A stretch of 64,000 bases of DNA from positions 54,011-118,010 of the forward strand of contig VZQC01006885.1 of assembly GCA_009823505.1 (NCBI GenBank), in the 5' to 3' direction. This document shows, piece by piece, positions 1-11,500 of this stretch. The notes under the pieces are model-generated. The model did not search any database and had not been told where the DNA came from. It saw nothing but the letters and a program-made list of their open reading frames with translations. Each line of letters starts with the position of its first letter. Position 1 is the first letter of the stretch. This stretch comes from Rhizomys pruinosus (lineage: Eukaryota; Chordata; Mammalia; Rodentia; Spalacidae). Both the position numbers and the translations under genes were made by a program.

Positions 1-505
1 GCCAGGGAACAATCTGTGGAAAAAAGGGGGCGTGTAGAATGTAAAGGGCCCCCTTTGATTGGGGTTAATGGTGAAACTACAAACAATATAGGAAACCTGG
101 GGACACTCATTGATTCAACAAAAAAATTTTCAAAAACCAAAATCCAAAAAAAATCAACTTGAAAATTGAAACATACAAGCCCCCCCTGCTGGATGATGGG
201 ACCCATGAGCTGTGTGGGTTTGGGCACAACTGCTTGGAAATTGGTTTTACATGAAGGATGCTTGTACTCACAAATTATCACTTATTGTTAAAAAAAATGA
301 AAACAAAACCAAACAAAAAAGCAGAGAAAGATGCAGAAAACTTACAGCAGAATGCATGATCTGGGATGGGTAGGGGTGGGGTGGGGGGAAGGGAAGGGGA
401 TATATGCCTGAACTGAATTGGAAAATGATGTATGAAATACACAAAGCATCAATAAAAAAATTTTTTAAGTAAAAATAAATAAATAAATAAATAAAAAAGA
501 AAGAA
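1..505 (+). mobile_element. Family P composite retroposon, 3' part (copy P1)
   Basis: This is the 3' half of a dispersed non-coding element that matches 3420-3835, 27091-27568 (reverse) and 31910-32310. The start lies outside the window. From about 320 to 460 it matches the L1 3' UTR end at 58160-58295: an 'aaagatgcag' motif, then 'gcagaatgcatgatctggg', a G-rich run, and 'tatgaaatacacaaagcatc', followed by an A-rich tail of (AAAT) repeats. Extra A-rich inserts near 120-165 are not in the other copies. No open frame of note. The family is not one I recognise by name; it is presumably moved by L1. Confidence 0.7.
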
Positions 506-583
506 AATATAGAGCAATTACATATTTACTAGGAAAATGCTTTTTATGACTGACACAAACTGTTTTAGAATTGATATGTTGGA

Positions 584-743
584 AGCCGAGTATGGTGGCA
601 TATGCCTTTAATCATAGCACTTGGGAGGCAGAAGCAGGCAAATATTTTTTAGTTCAAGGCCAGCCTGGTTTACAGAGTGAGTTCCAGGACAGCTGGGGCT
701 ACAGGGAGACCCTGTCTTGAAAAGACAAAAGACAAAAAAAAGC
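584..743 (+). mobile_element. B1 SINE
   Basis: 7SL-derived B1 on the plus strand, recognised from 'cctttaatcatagcacttgggaggc', the 'ccagcctggtttacagagtgag' block and the 'accctgtctt' end, followed by an A-rich tail. It is flanked by target-site duplications of 14 bp, attgatatgttgga at 570-583 and attggtatgttgga at 744-757 (one mismatch), which fixes its borders. Confidence 0.9.
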
Positions 744-942
744 ATTGGTATGTTGGATATACTGGAATATGTACTGAATTATATCAGAAATTTCATGTTT
801 TCAAGAGATAAGCACTTAAACCAAAATGACCATTTTTATAATGTCCTACATAATTTATAAAAATATCTCAATTTGCAGAACATTACATTTAAATCAACAT
901 TTACTGTTCTCCCTTAAAACCTCAGTTAAAAGCTAAAGAGTC

Positions 943-1201
943 TGCTCAGTGGGTAAAACTCTTGGTGTGCAAGTAGGAATACCCTAGTTCATTAGCCCAA
1001 ACCCAAAATAAAGCATGTAGAGGCATCTGAAATCCTAGTGCTCCTATGGCAAGATGGAATGTGGAGACAGCATAGTCTCCACAAGCTTGTAGGGTGGCCA
1101 CCCAGCTCTTCACCCAGTGAGCAACTGAGATGCTTTCTCAAACAGGTGGAAATTGGGCACACTCAGCATTCTCTGATCTGCACATGGACTAGCGAGCACC
1201 C

Positions 1202-1244
<43 letters not shown>
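943..1244 (+). mobile_element. Degenerate B4/ID-like SINE ending in (CA)n
   Basis: The left part resembles a tRNA/ID-type head ('gctcagtgggtaaaactcttg'), the middle has the 'agatggaatgtggagacagc' block typical of rodent composite SINEs, and the end runs into a (CA)n array at 1201-1244, as many B4-type copies do. It is strongly diverged and the subfamily is uncertain. Confidence 0.45.
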
Positions 1245-1247
<3 letters not shown>

Positions 1248-1536
1248 TTTCATCACACATGTGGAACAAGGATTATTAAAGAGGCAGTTAAGGTAAAAAA
1301 ATAATAATAATTAACAGAAGAGTTTATGTTGGTTGTCCTTTAATATATATATTGTCTGTTGGTCCTTTAGTCACAGGTGGTCACAATCCACACGATGGTG
1401 TTCCCTCCTAGAAACAGGCTGCCAACTTCACAAGACTGTAAGCCTCAGAGATGTTTCCTGCTGTCAGGCTAACAGTTCTTAGGCTGTGCTTCTAGCAAGG
1501 AGTAGGGGAGGGAACTGCAAGAAGTGACCCAAAGAC

Positions 1537-3875
1537 CATTTGCTTGGAATATTTTCTTCCATCCCTTCACCTTAAGTTGGTGCCTGTCCTTAAAATCTGC
1601 ATCAGAAAACTGACTGAAATGGTGAATTGGGAAGGGCGGGAGGGGTGGGAGAGGGACACGGGTGTATATTCGATTAATGCATATTTAATTGACGTGAGTT
1701 CAACAAGTATCCAGTTTTTCCCAGACTCTGTCTACAGGTTACATGGTGTTTTAGGACTTAGTAAAAGTAAATATGTGTATATTAAACAACATTGGTTTAA
1801 AGGCTCTGATAAAAACGGTAATGCATCTGAGTTAATTGGAGATATAAATTGCTATTGTCTGCATTTGTTTTCCTTAAAATCTGTATAACAATAACTTTGG
1901 GGTTGGCACATACAAATGTTCTCTATAATTTTTCTGTTGTACAGTATCACTTTGTAGCATTCTCTTTCACCTATAGGATGATTTAACTTAAAAATTAAGT
2001 TTGCTTCCCAAGTTAGTCACATACAGTCACCCAAAACAGCATGGGTGAATTTGATGAAATCTGTGCTTTGATTCCACACTATAGGTATGTATAATACAAC
2101 TGCTTTTCTGAGACTCATGGGTCAAAAAACAAAAACCTAAAATAAAAAAGTGGGATACAGATAGATATGAAACCTTTTTGTCAAAAACCTTGCAATTCAA
2201 ATCTTAAAGCCAAACTATGGGAAAAGATTTGTATGTTCCAACAGGTCAAAATGTCACCAACTTAATGGCTGAGAAAGAACAAATACAGAATTGCATTGAG
2301 TAGGATGTACCAGAAAGTGCCAGCAGAAAGGTTGGCCGTCTGAACATTTAAAAGAAGAAAAGCCTCAGATTGCTACAAACATCAAACCCCTCTGTGGATC
2401 CTACTTGTAACAACTATTTATAATGAGTCCTAATGAAACTTACCTTCTAGGTGCCACAAAGGTTTTAATATGAGAGACTTTCTTACCTCCCCCCCATAGA
2501 ACAAGGAGAGATATGATGATGATGAGGTCGTTCTCCAACTGTAAATTGGAGACAACTGTTATAAGAGATAATCTCTTATAAAACCGGCAAAACTGCCTTC
2601 TTTAATTGACTAATAGACATAGGAACTGTGAAAAGGATTATTCTCTATTCAGAACCAAATATAATACTAAAGTCTCCTTAAGCTATGCACTTAAGCAAAA
2701 TATATTAATACAGGAGCTCTGACATCAGCAATGGATTATTCTACCAAGGAGATGTTGGCCAGGAGATCCAAGCCCCCACAAAAGGTAAAGGCCTCTTGCC
2801 TCTAAACTGGGATACCTGCAAGAAGAGAGGTGATAAGGCCCTGCTGTTGAAGACCTGATGTAAACATGGGAAAGATGTATTGAGACCACACTTGTAAGTG
2901 TACAGATGGTTTCTGGAATACCAGAGAGCGTTACCAAAGGCCACTAAACCAATAAAGCAAATATATGTCTCCTTGAGTCAAGCAAGACTCCTCCATCAGC
3001 ACCAGCTACACCTCATCTGCCTGGAAATACTGTGCAGCAATGGCAACCATATGCCTGTATATCCCAAATCTAATTGGCTATTAGCTCTCTCCTTGGAGGA
3101 ATAACCCACGTTTGATGCTACAAGCTTACATCCTCTAATGGTTAGGAGATGTTATAAACCACAGTAAGACCCTGTCATATTTAACAGAAAAAAATGTAAT
3201 TCATGGATTAACATAACATCTGTTTCTATACCAAAGTAACCTACCATAATAATTAGTACTGTTTAAATACCTATATATCTACTTGCTTGTGCTTCATTAG
3301 TAGGATTGAAAGGTTATTCCTGGACAAACTGTCAGCCCATGAAAAGAAACAGCCAGAACTGGCTAGAGTCTAAGACAACAGCTCCAGAGAAAGTAGATTG
3401 TTTTGCTTCTCATCCACCTGTGCCCTTTTTTGAAGCCTAGGGAACAATCTGCGGAAGAGGGGGCATGGTAGAATGTAAGGTCTGTGATTGGGGTGAATGG
3501 TGAAACTACAGCAATATAGTCTGGACACTCATTTGATCAACTTGATTGAACATACAAGCCCCCCCTGCTGGATGGTGGGACCCATGGGCTGTGTGGGTTT
3601 GGGCACAACTGCTTGGAAATTGGTTTTACATGAAGGATGCTTGTACTCATAAATTATCACTTATTGCTAAAAAATGAAAAAAAAAAACAGAGAAAGATGC
3701 AGGACAGTTATGACAGAATGCATGATCTGGGATGAGGTGGGATGGGGGGAAGGGAAAGGGAAATATGCCTGAACTGAATTGGAAAATGATGTATGAAATA
3801 CACAAATTATCAATAAAAAATGAAAATTAAAATAAAACAAAGAACAAACACAATATTAAAAAAATTCAAAAAAAG
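1537..3875 (+). mobile_element. Family P composite retroposon, longest copy (P2)
   Basis: A 2.34-kb insertion bounded by a perfect 16-bp target-site duplication, gaagtgacccaaagac, at 1521-1536 and 3876-3891. The first ~50 bases (about 1543-1593) match the antisense of L1 ORF2 (compare 50700-50750 reversed). The body from about 1890 to 3690 has no long open frame and matches the other P copies in pieces. The last ~140 bases (about 3690-3825) match the L1 3' UTR tail, followed by A-rich sequence. All this fits an L1-mobilised non-autonomous element. The origin of the body is unknown to me. Confidence 0.8.
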
Positions 3876-3891
3876 GAAGTGACCCAAAGAC

Positions 3892-4555
3892 AAAGGAAAC
3901 AGATTCAAAGAGAAGATCTGGGAGAAAGACTCAAGTTTAATGTTGTAACTCAAGGCTTTTATACAAACCCTTGCATGGGCTGGGGCACATACCCACAATT
4001 GGGGGCTAGGGCAGACAATTGGGACAAGGGAACCTCAGGCTATATTCCAGATCAAAGTTTTTTCAAAGAGATCAAACACAGCCCAGGCTTCACAGGTCTA
4101 TGAGATTAAAAGCAGAGGCCAAGGCTTGGGTTGTTTGCTAGCTACTTTTAAGTGCCAAAAGAATGCCTACAACCTTACTGTATTCTTTCAACATTACCTC
4201 CAAAAATCTCATGGTATCATGTGATCTACAGTGAGAAGGTATCAGTTTCACAGTGGAACAGGCTGACGAGGTTATACACACAGGGTCTCTGCAGTAACCT
4301 ATCCTGGGAGCATGTCAGAGGGTGCAACTCCATTTATGATATTCAACAGGCAGCTTATACAGCTTTGGGACAGACAGCCACCACATTACATAACGTCACC
4401 TCCCAGTGGCCAACCATAGACCTTAGTATCCTCACATGTCATCCCAACTGACAAGGAGTAAGCAGAGAGGTTGCTTGATCTGTACTCATGACTCTGAAGC
4501 TCAGTAGCTGAAATGTTAGCCCACACATGCCCAAGCTGAGATACAGGACAGTCTA
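3892..4555. other. Stretch with no recognised feature
   Basis: It holds a 99-residue open frame at 4152-4451 (plus) with no recognisable family, no splice context and no conserved-looking composition. The segment 3920-4070 has a tone of an antisense LTR but I could not establish borders. I leave it unassigned. Confidence 0.4.
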
Positions 4556-4745
4556 TATCTAGGCCTGAAACTCACTATGTAGCTGGGATAACTTAGACCT
4601 TCTGATCCTTTTGCATCCAGCTCCCAAGTGCCAGGATTATAAGCAAGTATCATTATGTTCTTTTTAAAACTGTGCTGGGGATCAAACCTAGAGCTTCTCA
4701 CATGCAAGAAAAGCATATTCAACAAAACTACTTCCTCATCCAGTG
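4556..4745 (-). mobile_element. B1-ID fused SINE (B4-like), minus strand
   Basis: Reading the minus strand, an ID/tRNA-like part ('tgctggggatcaaacctagagc' is its reverse in plus orientation, split here for length) precedes a diverged B1 half seen as 'gaaactcactatgtagctggg' and 'ctcccaagtgccaggatta' on the plus strand. This order is that of rodent B4/ID-B1 fusions. Old copy, borders approximate. Confidence 0.5.
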
Positions 4746-6000
4746 AGCATGAAATATTTTTTTATTTAATTTTTTATATTGTTCATACATCAGTCAGTTA
4801 AATCAGTCTTAATAGCCTTTATAATGACTTCTGCCTTGGCACTCTCCAGCAGGCTTCACCCCCCATCCCCTCAAATTTCACACATTCTGTCATTTGTGTT
4901 AAGGGCCATTCCTCACTGTCTGCTCATCCTGTGAGCTCTAGTCAGCCTATCCAGAGTCCCTTTCCTGAAGAAGGCCAGAACTTCCTCTTCTGACCACTAT
5001 CAGATGCCAATATTTCCTCAGCCAAAGTTAGCCTTTGCTAATATTTCTGTAGTTCTGTGCTGGGTTTTTGTCCAGCTGAGCTTACATGGGTCTTGTGCAT
5101 GCTGATACCAATGCTGTAGGTTCATATGAATAGGAACCCAGGAGCTTGTAGGTTTCATTTCTGTTTGGTCTTGCATTACCTCCCTTACAATCTTTCTATC
5201 CTCTCTTCCACAATGTTTTCTGAGCCCTGGGTGGGTGAAGCTGAATATTGGCAATTTGTCCTTGGAGCCACACTCTGTAGACTCCTAATCTTCATGGCTT
5301 GGCCATTCAGGCCCTTTTGAGTTCCTGGTCTCCAGTTACATGAAGGAGCTTACTTAATGAGGGTTAAGAGGTAGTTAGCCTTCTTGGATCCTTGTTCTTG
5401 GGCTTAAGTGTAGAGGTTTCATTATAGATGTGTCACCTAGGCATGAGCATTTCACAGACCATGTCTGTGTATGTCCAGTTGTGGGAGTATACTATTCTCA
5501 TCTGCTGCAAAAGAAGCTTCTTTTCTCAGTGGTGTCTGGAATATTTGTCTGTAAATATAAGGATACTTGTTTCCTACTTAGCTTAGGGATGTGTCAGCCT
5601 TGGAAAATTTCCCTAAGATCTATGACTCCCCCCCCCACTTGTGTGTGTCTGGCTGTCAACAATACCACATGTGAGTTTCCTCTCACTGAGTGGGCTTTAG
5701 GTCCAAGTAGTTAGCTATTGATTTCCCCCAAGTTAAAAAAAATGTGTCAATATTGCACTTATGTCATATGCTGTGCTGGTCATTGATGTGGATATTTGTT
5801 CTTGAGGTGATAATGGACCATTGATTGATGATCTCCCTTAGTGGCTTGCATAGTGTTCTCAAAAGCTGTGTGATCTAGCCTTCGGGGGAGGTGGCTTCCA
5901 GTAGAGATCCAGCTTCATTGCTAAAGATCCAGTTTCTGAAGTATGCCCCATCTTTGGCAATAGGGTCTTATCTTCACGTTCTGGGAGGTAACCAAAGGCT
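4746..6000 (-). repeat. Unclassified dispersed repeat, family Q (copy Q1)
   Basis: This stretch aligns in the same orientation with 44690-45790 and, over 4750-5010, with 21060-21395. Shared marks include 'ctgcaaaagaa(g/a)cttctt' and 'gtctttggcaat'. Reversed, the end at 4746-4900 reads like the L1 tail (an 'acagaatg' motif, a GGGGATGGGGGG run, 'gatgtatgaa' and an A-rich end), so the element probably lies on the minus strand. No coding content seen. It may be an L1 3' UTR variant or a separate retroposon. Confidence 0.5.
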
Positions 6001-6762
6001 TATGCAATGGCCTGTGTAAACTAAATTTGTCTCTGATTAATGGAGCCACCTGGTTGGTAGATTCTGTCTACTAACACAGACTCGGAAAAAATCTCTTTTT
6101 TCCTCCCTCATCCTAATTTCCTGTAATTCAGCCTCAGTTATTTTATTTCCCACCAACAAATATAGCTTTTCTTATAGAACAAACTGTATGTTTTCAGCAT
6201 ACTTAGAATTCTTCAAGTTTAAAGCATATACTGTTTGAGAAAAAAATTAAGTTGTATTTTTTACTATAGAGAGAGAGTAACCCATTTGTACCATCGAGGC
6301 AGTGTGAGTCTATGTTGTTTATTCCTTATGTGTAGTTGCCCTAACATTTCTATCCTCCTAAAGGGCAGTGTCAGACACCTTCCTATTACAATGTTTCCTC
6401 TTATTATTGCTCCTTCTCTTCTTCCTTTTCCTTAGGATCCCTTGTAACACTATCCATCACTTTTCCAACTTCCCTCATCACAAATAAGAACTAGCACAGA
6501 ATGAGTCTTTAGTGGCAGAATTAGAAAAGGAATTGTGTATAATGTGAGTTATTTTCCAATGTGCCTATTTTTATCAATGTGAAGCTGCTTCCAGGTTGTC
6601 ATCAGCAGTCTCTCTTGCCATGCCTCCTTTGTTCCCTACTCCACAATATAAACTATTTGTTTGACTATTTTTAAACATTCTTTGTTTCTAATATATCTTA
6701 AGTCTGATGCTATATTCTGAGGCTATAGTAGAAATCCAAAGTAAGAGTAATCCTGTTCTCTT
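6001..6762. other. AT-rich stretch with no recognised feature
   Basis: Only short chance open frames, no splice-like exon and no repeat I can name. It leads into the 5S retrocopy. Confidence 0.4.
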
Positions 6763-6936
6763 TAAAGTACACCAACTTGTCTACGGCCATACCACCCTGA
6801 ACGCGCCCGATCTCGTCTGATCTCGGAAGCTAAGCAGGGTCGGGCCTGGTTAGTACTTGGATGGGAGACCGCCTGGGAATACCGGGTGCTGTAGGCTTTA
6901 AAAAGAAAAAAAAAAATAATAAAGTACACCAACTTG
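6763..6936 (+). mobile_element. L1-mediated insertion unit carrying the 5S copy
   Basis: Whole insertion including the two 17-bp direct repeats and the A-rich tail. Identical direct repeats and an undamaged insert suggest a young event. Confidence 0.9.
6779..6899 (+). pseudogene. Rn5s: 5S rRNA retrocopy, full length
   Basis: All 121 bases agree with the vertebrate 5S rRNA sequence as I remember it, from GTCTACGGCC to GTAGGCTTT, including the internal control region (A box, intermediate element, C box). It is a retrocopy, not a member of the 5S cluster: an A-rich tail (6900-6919) follows directly, and a perfect 17-bp target-site duplication, taaagtacaccaacttg, lies at 6763-6779 and 6920-6936 (its last base overlaps the first 5S base). 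Only three Ts follow the coding part before A-rich sequence, so the usual Pol III T-run stop is missing. The promoter is internal and intact, so transcription is possible but unproven. Confidence 0.95.
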
Positions 6937-7099
6937 ATCTGAGAAGTTGAACATCAATGAAATAGTTACTCACATAAAATTAGCACATTCACTGATGCAG
7001 AGTGCTACAAAGAGCATACAAATCTCAGAAGCCATATAAATGAAATGGAAATGAAAATTAATCCAGTCATGACAAACTAATGGGAAGTGGCCATTGAGC

Positions 7100-7562
7100 T
7101 GAATCTGAAGCAAAGCCAGAAGGAGAAAGTAACTCCCACTCCAAAGTTAAAAGAAACTCATGTTTGCATAATATGTTAGAATGTGGGCTAAAATAAAAAT
7201 GAATCTTTTAATAGTAATCAGATGAGGCCACAGTGTACGTCAACCCTGATCCAGAGATTGATGCCCTTGAAAGCCCAGTGAAATTACAACAAAGATACAA
7301 AAGTGAAAAGATGATGCAAAGACACCCAGGAAATGGCCTTGTGAAGTCTGAAGCAGAGACTGGTTTGCCACCAGTCAAAAACTAAGAATGACTAAGGACA
7401 ACAAACAGAGCCTAAGATAAAATTCTGGACAGTTTCTCTACCAGAGTCTCTGATAACAATTTGATTTATTATATCTAAATTCTAGAAATGTGGTTTAATA
7501 AATTGTTGCTGTTTTAAGTTCTCATGTTAGTTGTATTTTGCAGGGGCATCCCTAAGATACTA
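7100..7562 (+). mobile_element. Ancient MaLR/MLT1-like LTR fragment
   Basis: The 3' part has the order typical of MLT1-class LTRs: 'gaagcagagactgg', a stretch resembling 'aaggacaac...gagcc', then 'ctagaaatgtggtttaataaa' with a poly(A) signal, 'ttgctgttttaag', and an end like 'ggcatccctaagatactaata'. It is heavily diverged, so borders and subfamily are uncertain. Confidence 0.5.
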
Positions 7563-8159
7563 ATAATATTGGGTAGGAAATAATTAATATTAAAAGAAAA
7601 CGAAGAAAAAAAAAACACCCACAGCTGCAGAGACCATCATGCTTACAGTGGGTCATGCAATTGACTGACAACCCTAGCTGCTTCTGTTCATTATTCTCAT
7701 ACATTTTTTCTGAGATCACATTTCACATAAACATGTGAGAGATCTTTGTGGGGCTGTAAATATAGGCCCATATTATAAGATATTAAACTCTTCTCATGAG
7801 CAATAATAATGTAATAAGCTCCCACAAGCTGCAGAAACATTCTTTAAACTACTGCATTGCTCTACTAGTACAATTTTCCTTTCACTCTTTCTCAGCACAA
7901 AGGCATCAGAGCCTACATTGTGGTATGATCTCATCTTCACAGGCTCCTTTGCCTTCTTCTTTTCTGTGGCATTCCTTCCTGTGGGTATGGGCAGGCTTTC
8001 ACGTGCTTGGCAACATGAGCTGATTTGCTCACCTTCACATCCCTTTCAGGGTCTGCCCCCACGAGCTGAGGCAACATGTGTTGATTAGAGACCTGAGATT
8101 GGCTGCTGGGAGGTGATGTCACACTACCTGCCCAAGTATATATAGGATGTCTGTAACAA
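7563..8159. other. Non-repetitive stretch, no gene seen
   Basis: Contains short chance open frames on both strands only. It is the left flank of the minus-strand L1; the L1 target site starts at 8160. Confidence 0.4.
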
Positions 8160-8175
8160 AGAATAAATGGATTTT

Positions 8176-8570
8176 TAAATAATTTTTAATTTTACATTAT
8201 TCTAAAATATGCATATATACATTCCACACATAAGTCAAAATTACAAATTCTGAACATAAACTATAGGTTGATTCCTAAACACATTTAGAGATTCACATTT
8301 TAACAGTAAATTTGCATGCAGGTATAAAGATGTGTAATTTTACATTCTTTTTAAAAAAATTTTTTTAGAATATGACTACATATTCAACCATCCATATATG
8401 GTAATTACAATGTGTGAATATAAGTGGCAGGGCAAATCTAGAGCCCATTTAGAGATTCACATTGGAATAGCACAGTTGCTTTCAGATACAATGAAGTGTA
8501 ATAATAAAGTTACTCAGTTTGCCTGCCAGCTAGGGATTTGGTGTTAGCATCCACAAATGAAGGAAACCAT
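8176..8570 (-). repeat. L1-a 3' UTR with an internal ~164-bp tandem duplication
   Basis: The motif 'catttagagattcacat' occurs at 8282 and again at 8446, each followed by similar sequence ending in 'gtgtaat'. The L1 at 48.9-58.3 kb has this block once (about 57990-58060). The copy nearest the tail is the more diverged in places. Confidence 0.7.
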
Positions 8571-11500
8571 TCACCTTTTTTTCTGGACTGTGTTACTTAG
8601 CTTAATTGCTTCAAGTTCCATCCATTTACCAGCAAAGCTCATGACGTCATCTTTCATTACTGCTGCATAGAACTCCATTGTGTAGATGTACCATATTTTT
8701 GTTATCCATTCATCAGTTGAGGGGCATTTGGGCTGGTTACTGCTCTTTGCTATTGTGAAGAGAGCTGCAATAAACCTAGCTGTGCATGTATCTTTGTGGT
8801 AGGATGCGTCTTGTGGGTATATACCCAGGAGTGCTATGGCTGGGTCAGGTGGTAGGCTCATTTTGAGTTTTTTAAGGGTTCTCCACACTGCTTTCCACAG
8901 TGTTTGTACCAGTTTACATTCTCACCAGCAGTGGATGAGTGTTCCCCTTTCCCCACAACCTCTCCAGCATTTGGTGTCTTGTTTTCTTGATCTTGGCTAG
9001 TCTTATTGGAGTGAGATGTTACCTTACTGTAGTTTTAATTTGCATTTTCTTAATTATTAATGATGTTGAACACTTTTTAAGATGTTTCTCAGCCATCTTT
9101 ACTTCCTTACTGCTGAAGTTTCTGTTCAGCTATTTTCTCCATCTTTTGAGTAGGTCATTTGTTTTCATACTTCTTTGTTTTTAAGTAGCTTATATATTCT
9201 GGATGTTACTGCTGTTTCAGATGTATCAGTGGTGAAGGTTTCCGCCCACCCTGTGGGTTTTCTCTTCACTTCCTTGATTATTTCTTTAGCTGTACAAAAT
9301 CTTTTGAGTTTGATGAGGTCCCACTTGTCAGCTGTTGTCCTTATTTCCTGTGCAGCTGGTGATTGATATAGAAAGTCTTTTCCTATACCTATGTCTTATA
9401 GGTTGCTACTGACTTTTTCTTCTATCACCTGCAGGGTTTCAAGTTTTAGGTTGAGATCTTTGATCCACTTGGAATTTGTTTTTGTACAAGGTGAGAGGTA
9501 GAGGTTAAATTTTATTCTTCTACAAATGGTGATCCAGTTTTGCCAACATCATTTGCTGAAGATGCTATCTTTCCTCCATTGAGCTTTTTTAGCCCCTTTG
9601 TCAAATATGAGGTGGCTGAAGTTATATGAGATCAAGTTTGGATCTTCAATTTTGTTCCATTGGTCAATGGTTCTGTTTTTTTTGTTTGTTTTTGTTTGTT
9701 TGTTTGTTTGTTTTTTGCCAATATCATGCTGTCTTTATGATTACAGCAGTGTAACATAGCTTAAAGTCTGGTAATGTAATCCACCCAGTATTGCGCTTTT
9801 CACTCAGGGTTGCTTTAGCTATTTGGGGTCTTTTGTTTTTCCATATGAATTTAAGGATTTTTTTCTATGTCTGTGAAAAAGCTCATGGGGATTTTTAATT
9901 GGGATTTCATTTAATCTGTATATGAATTTAGGCAGAATGGGCATTTTTCTATATTAATTTTTCCAATCCATCAGCATGGGAGGTCTTTCCATCTTTTGAT
10001 TTCAATATCCTTCTTCAGGGTTTTAAAATTTTTGTTGTAGAGGTCTTTGGTGTCTTTGGTTAGGTTTATATTATATATTTTTGAGACTATTGTGATTGGG
10101 AAGGTACCCCCTCCTCCTTATATATTCCGTCTTCTCCCAGTGTTGTATTTATTGTTGGTGTAAGGAAAGGCTACGGATTTTTCTAAGTTTACTATACTTT
10201 GGTATCCTATCTGGATCCTGGCACTAGTACTAAAACTTGTGATCATTTTCTAAGAGTGTTCTGGTGGAGTTTTAAAGCATCCCTTTAGCAAACAATCATA
10301 TCAGCACGTGCATAAAGGTATGGTTTGACTTCCTCTTTTTCCCAATTAGTACTCCTTTAAATTAATTTAATTTCCCTTTCCCCCTTCGACTTCTCTTCTG
10401 ATTCTCGTTCTTTCTCTCCCCTCTCTCTTTCTCGCCTTATGCCCCTGCAAGCATTTCAAGCACTATATTGAAAAGGAGTGGCATTCTGGACATGCTCTGC
10501 GGTGTTCCTGCCCCCACTTTAAAGGGGAATGCTCCAACTTTCTTCCCTCCCCTTTTAGGATGAGGTTGGCTGTGGTTTCTTGTAGATGCTTTGATTACAA
10601 TTGAGGAATGATCCCTCAAGTCCAATTCCCTCTAGGACGTTAAGCATGAGGGATGCTGGATTGTCTCAAAGCTTTTTTTCTGCATCAAATTGAATGATTA
10701 TGTGATTTTTTTGTCTTTAAGTCCATTTTATGTGTTTTTTATGAGATTTATGATTTACATATTTGAACCATCCTTGCATCTCTGGTAATAATCCGCAACC
10801 TGGTCGTGATGGATGATCTTGTTGATGTGTGTCTGTATGCAATTTGCAAGTTTTGTTGACAATTTTTTGCACTGTGTTCATTAATGCTAAGGGGTCCTAT
10901 GCTTTCTTTTCTTGTTTGTGTGTCTTTGCCTGGTTTGGTATTAGAGTGATCTGGCTTTATAGAAGGAAGTTGGGATAATTTTCCCTCTTCCATCTCCTTC
11001 CTAAAAAGTTTGAGGTAGTCCATGGTGAAAAGGACCTCTTTAAATGTTTTTATAGAATTCTCCTGTGGAAACCATCTGGGCCGGGGCATTTTTTAGTTGG
11101 GTAGGGCTTTTTATTACAACTTCATTTCCTCAAGTATTATGGGTCGGTTTAAAGAAGGCTGTCAGTCCCCTCTGCTTTCTTGGTTAAGTTTTGTGGATTC
11201 CCAGGATTTTCAGATATTCATCATTTCTCTTAGGTTGTCAAATTTAGAAGAGTATAGGTTTATGAAGTATGCTTGTAGGATTTGTCTGGACTTTTCTTTC
11301 TCTGTTGTGGGTCCCCATTTTCCATTCATCACAATGAATATTGCTTTTGGGAGTTGCATCTTTCTTTCTTTTGGTAACCCTAGTGCCGCGGTCTGTCTAA
11401 CTTTGTTTAATTCTCTTTTCAACGCAACCCGCTTTCGACTTTCATTATATCTTTTTTTATGTCTGTTTTTTCTTTCCTTTGTATTTCCTCTTTGTCCTCT

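Noticed and set aside
4152..4451. 99-residue plus-strand frame
   Set aside because: No recognisable family, no promoter or splice context; length is within chance expectation.
6779..6899. Functional 5S rRNA gene
   Set aside because: A-rich tail, direct repeats and lack of a T-run stop show a retrocopy, although the promoter is intact.
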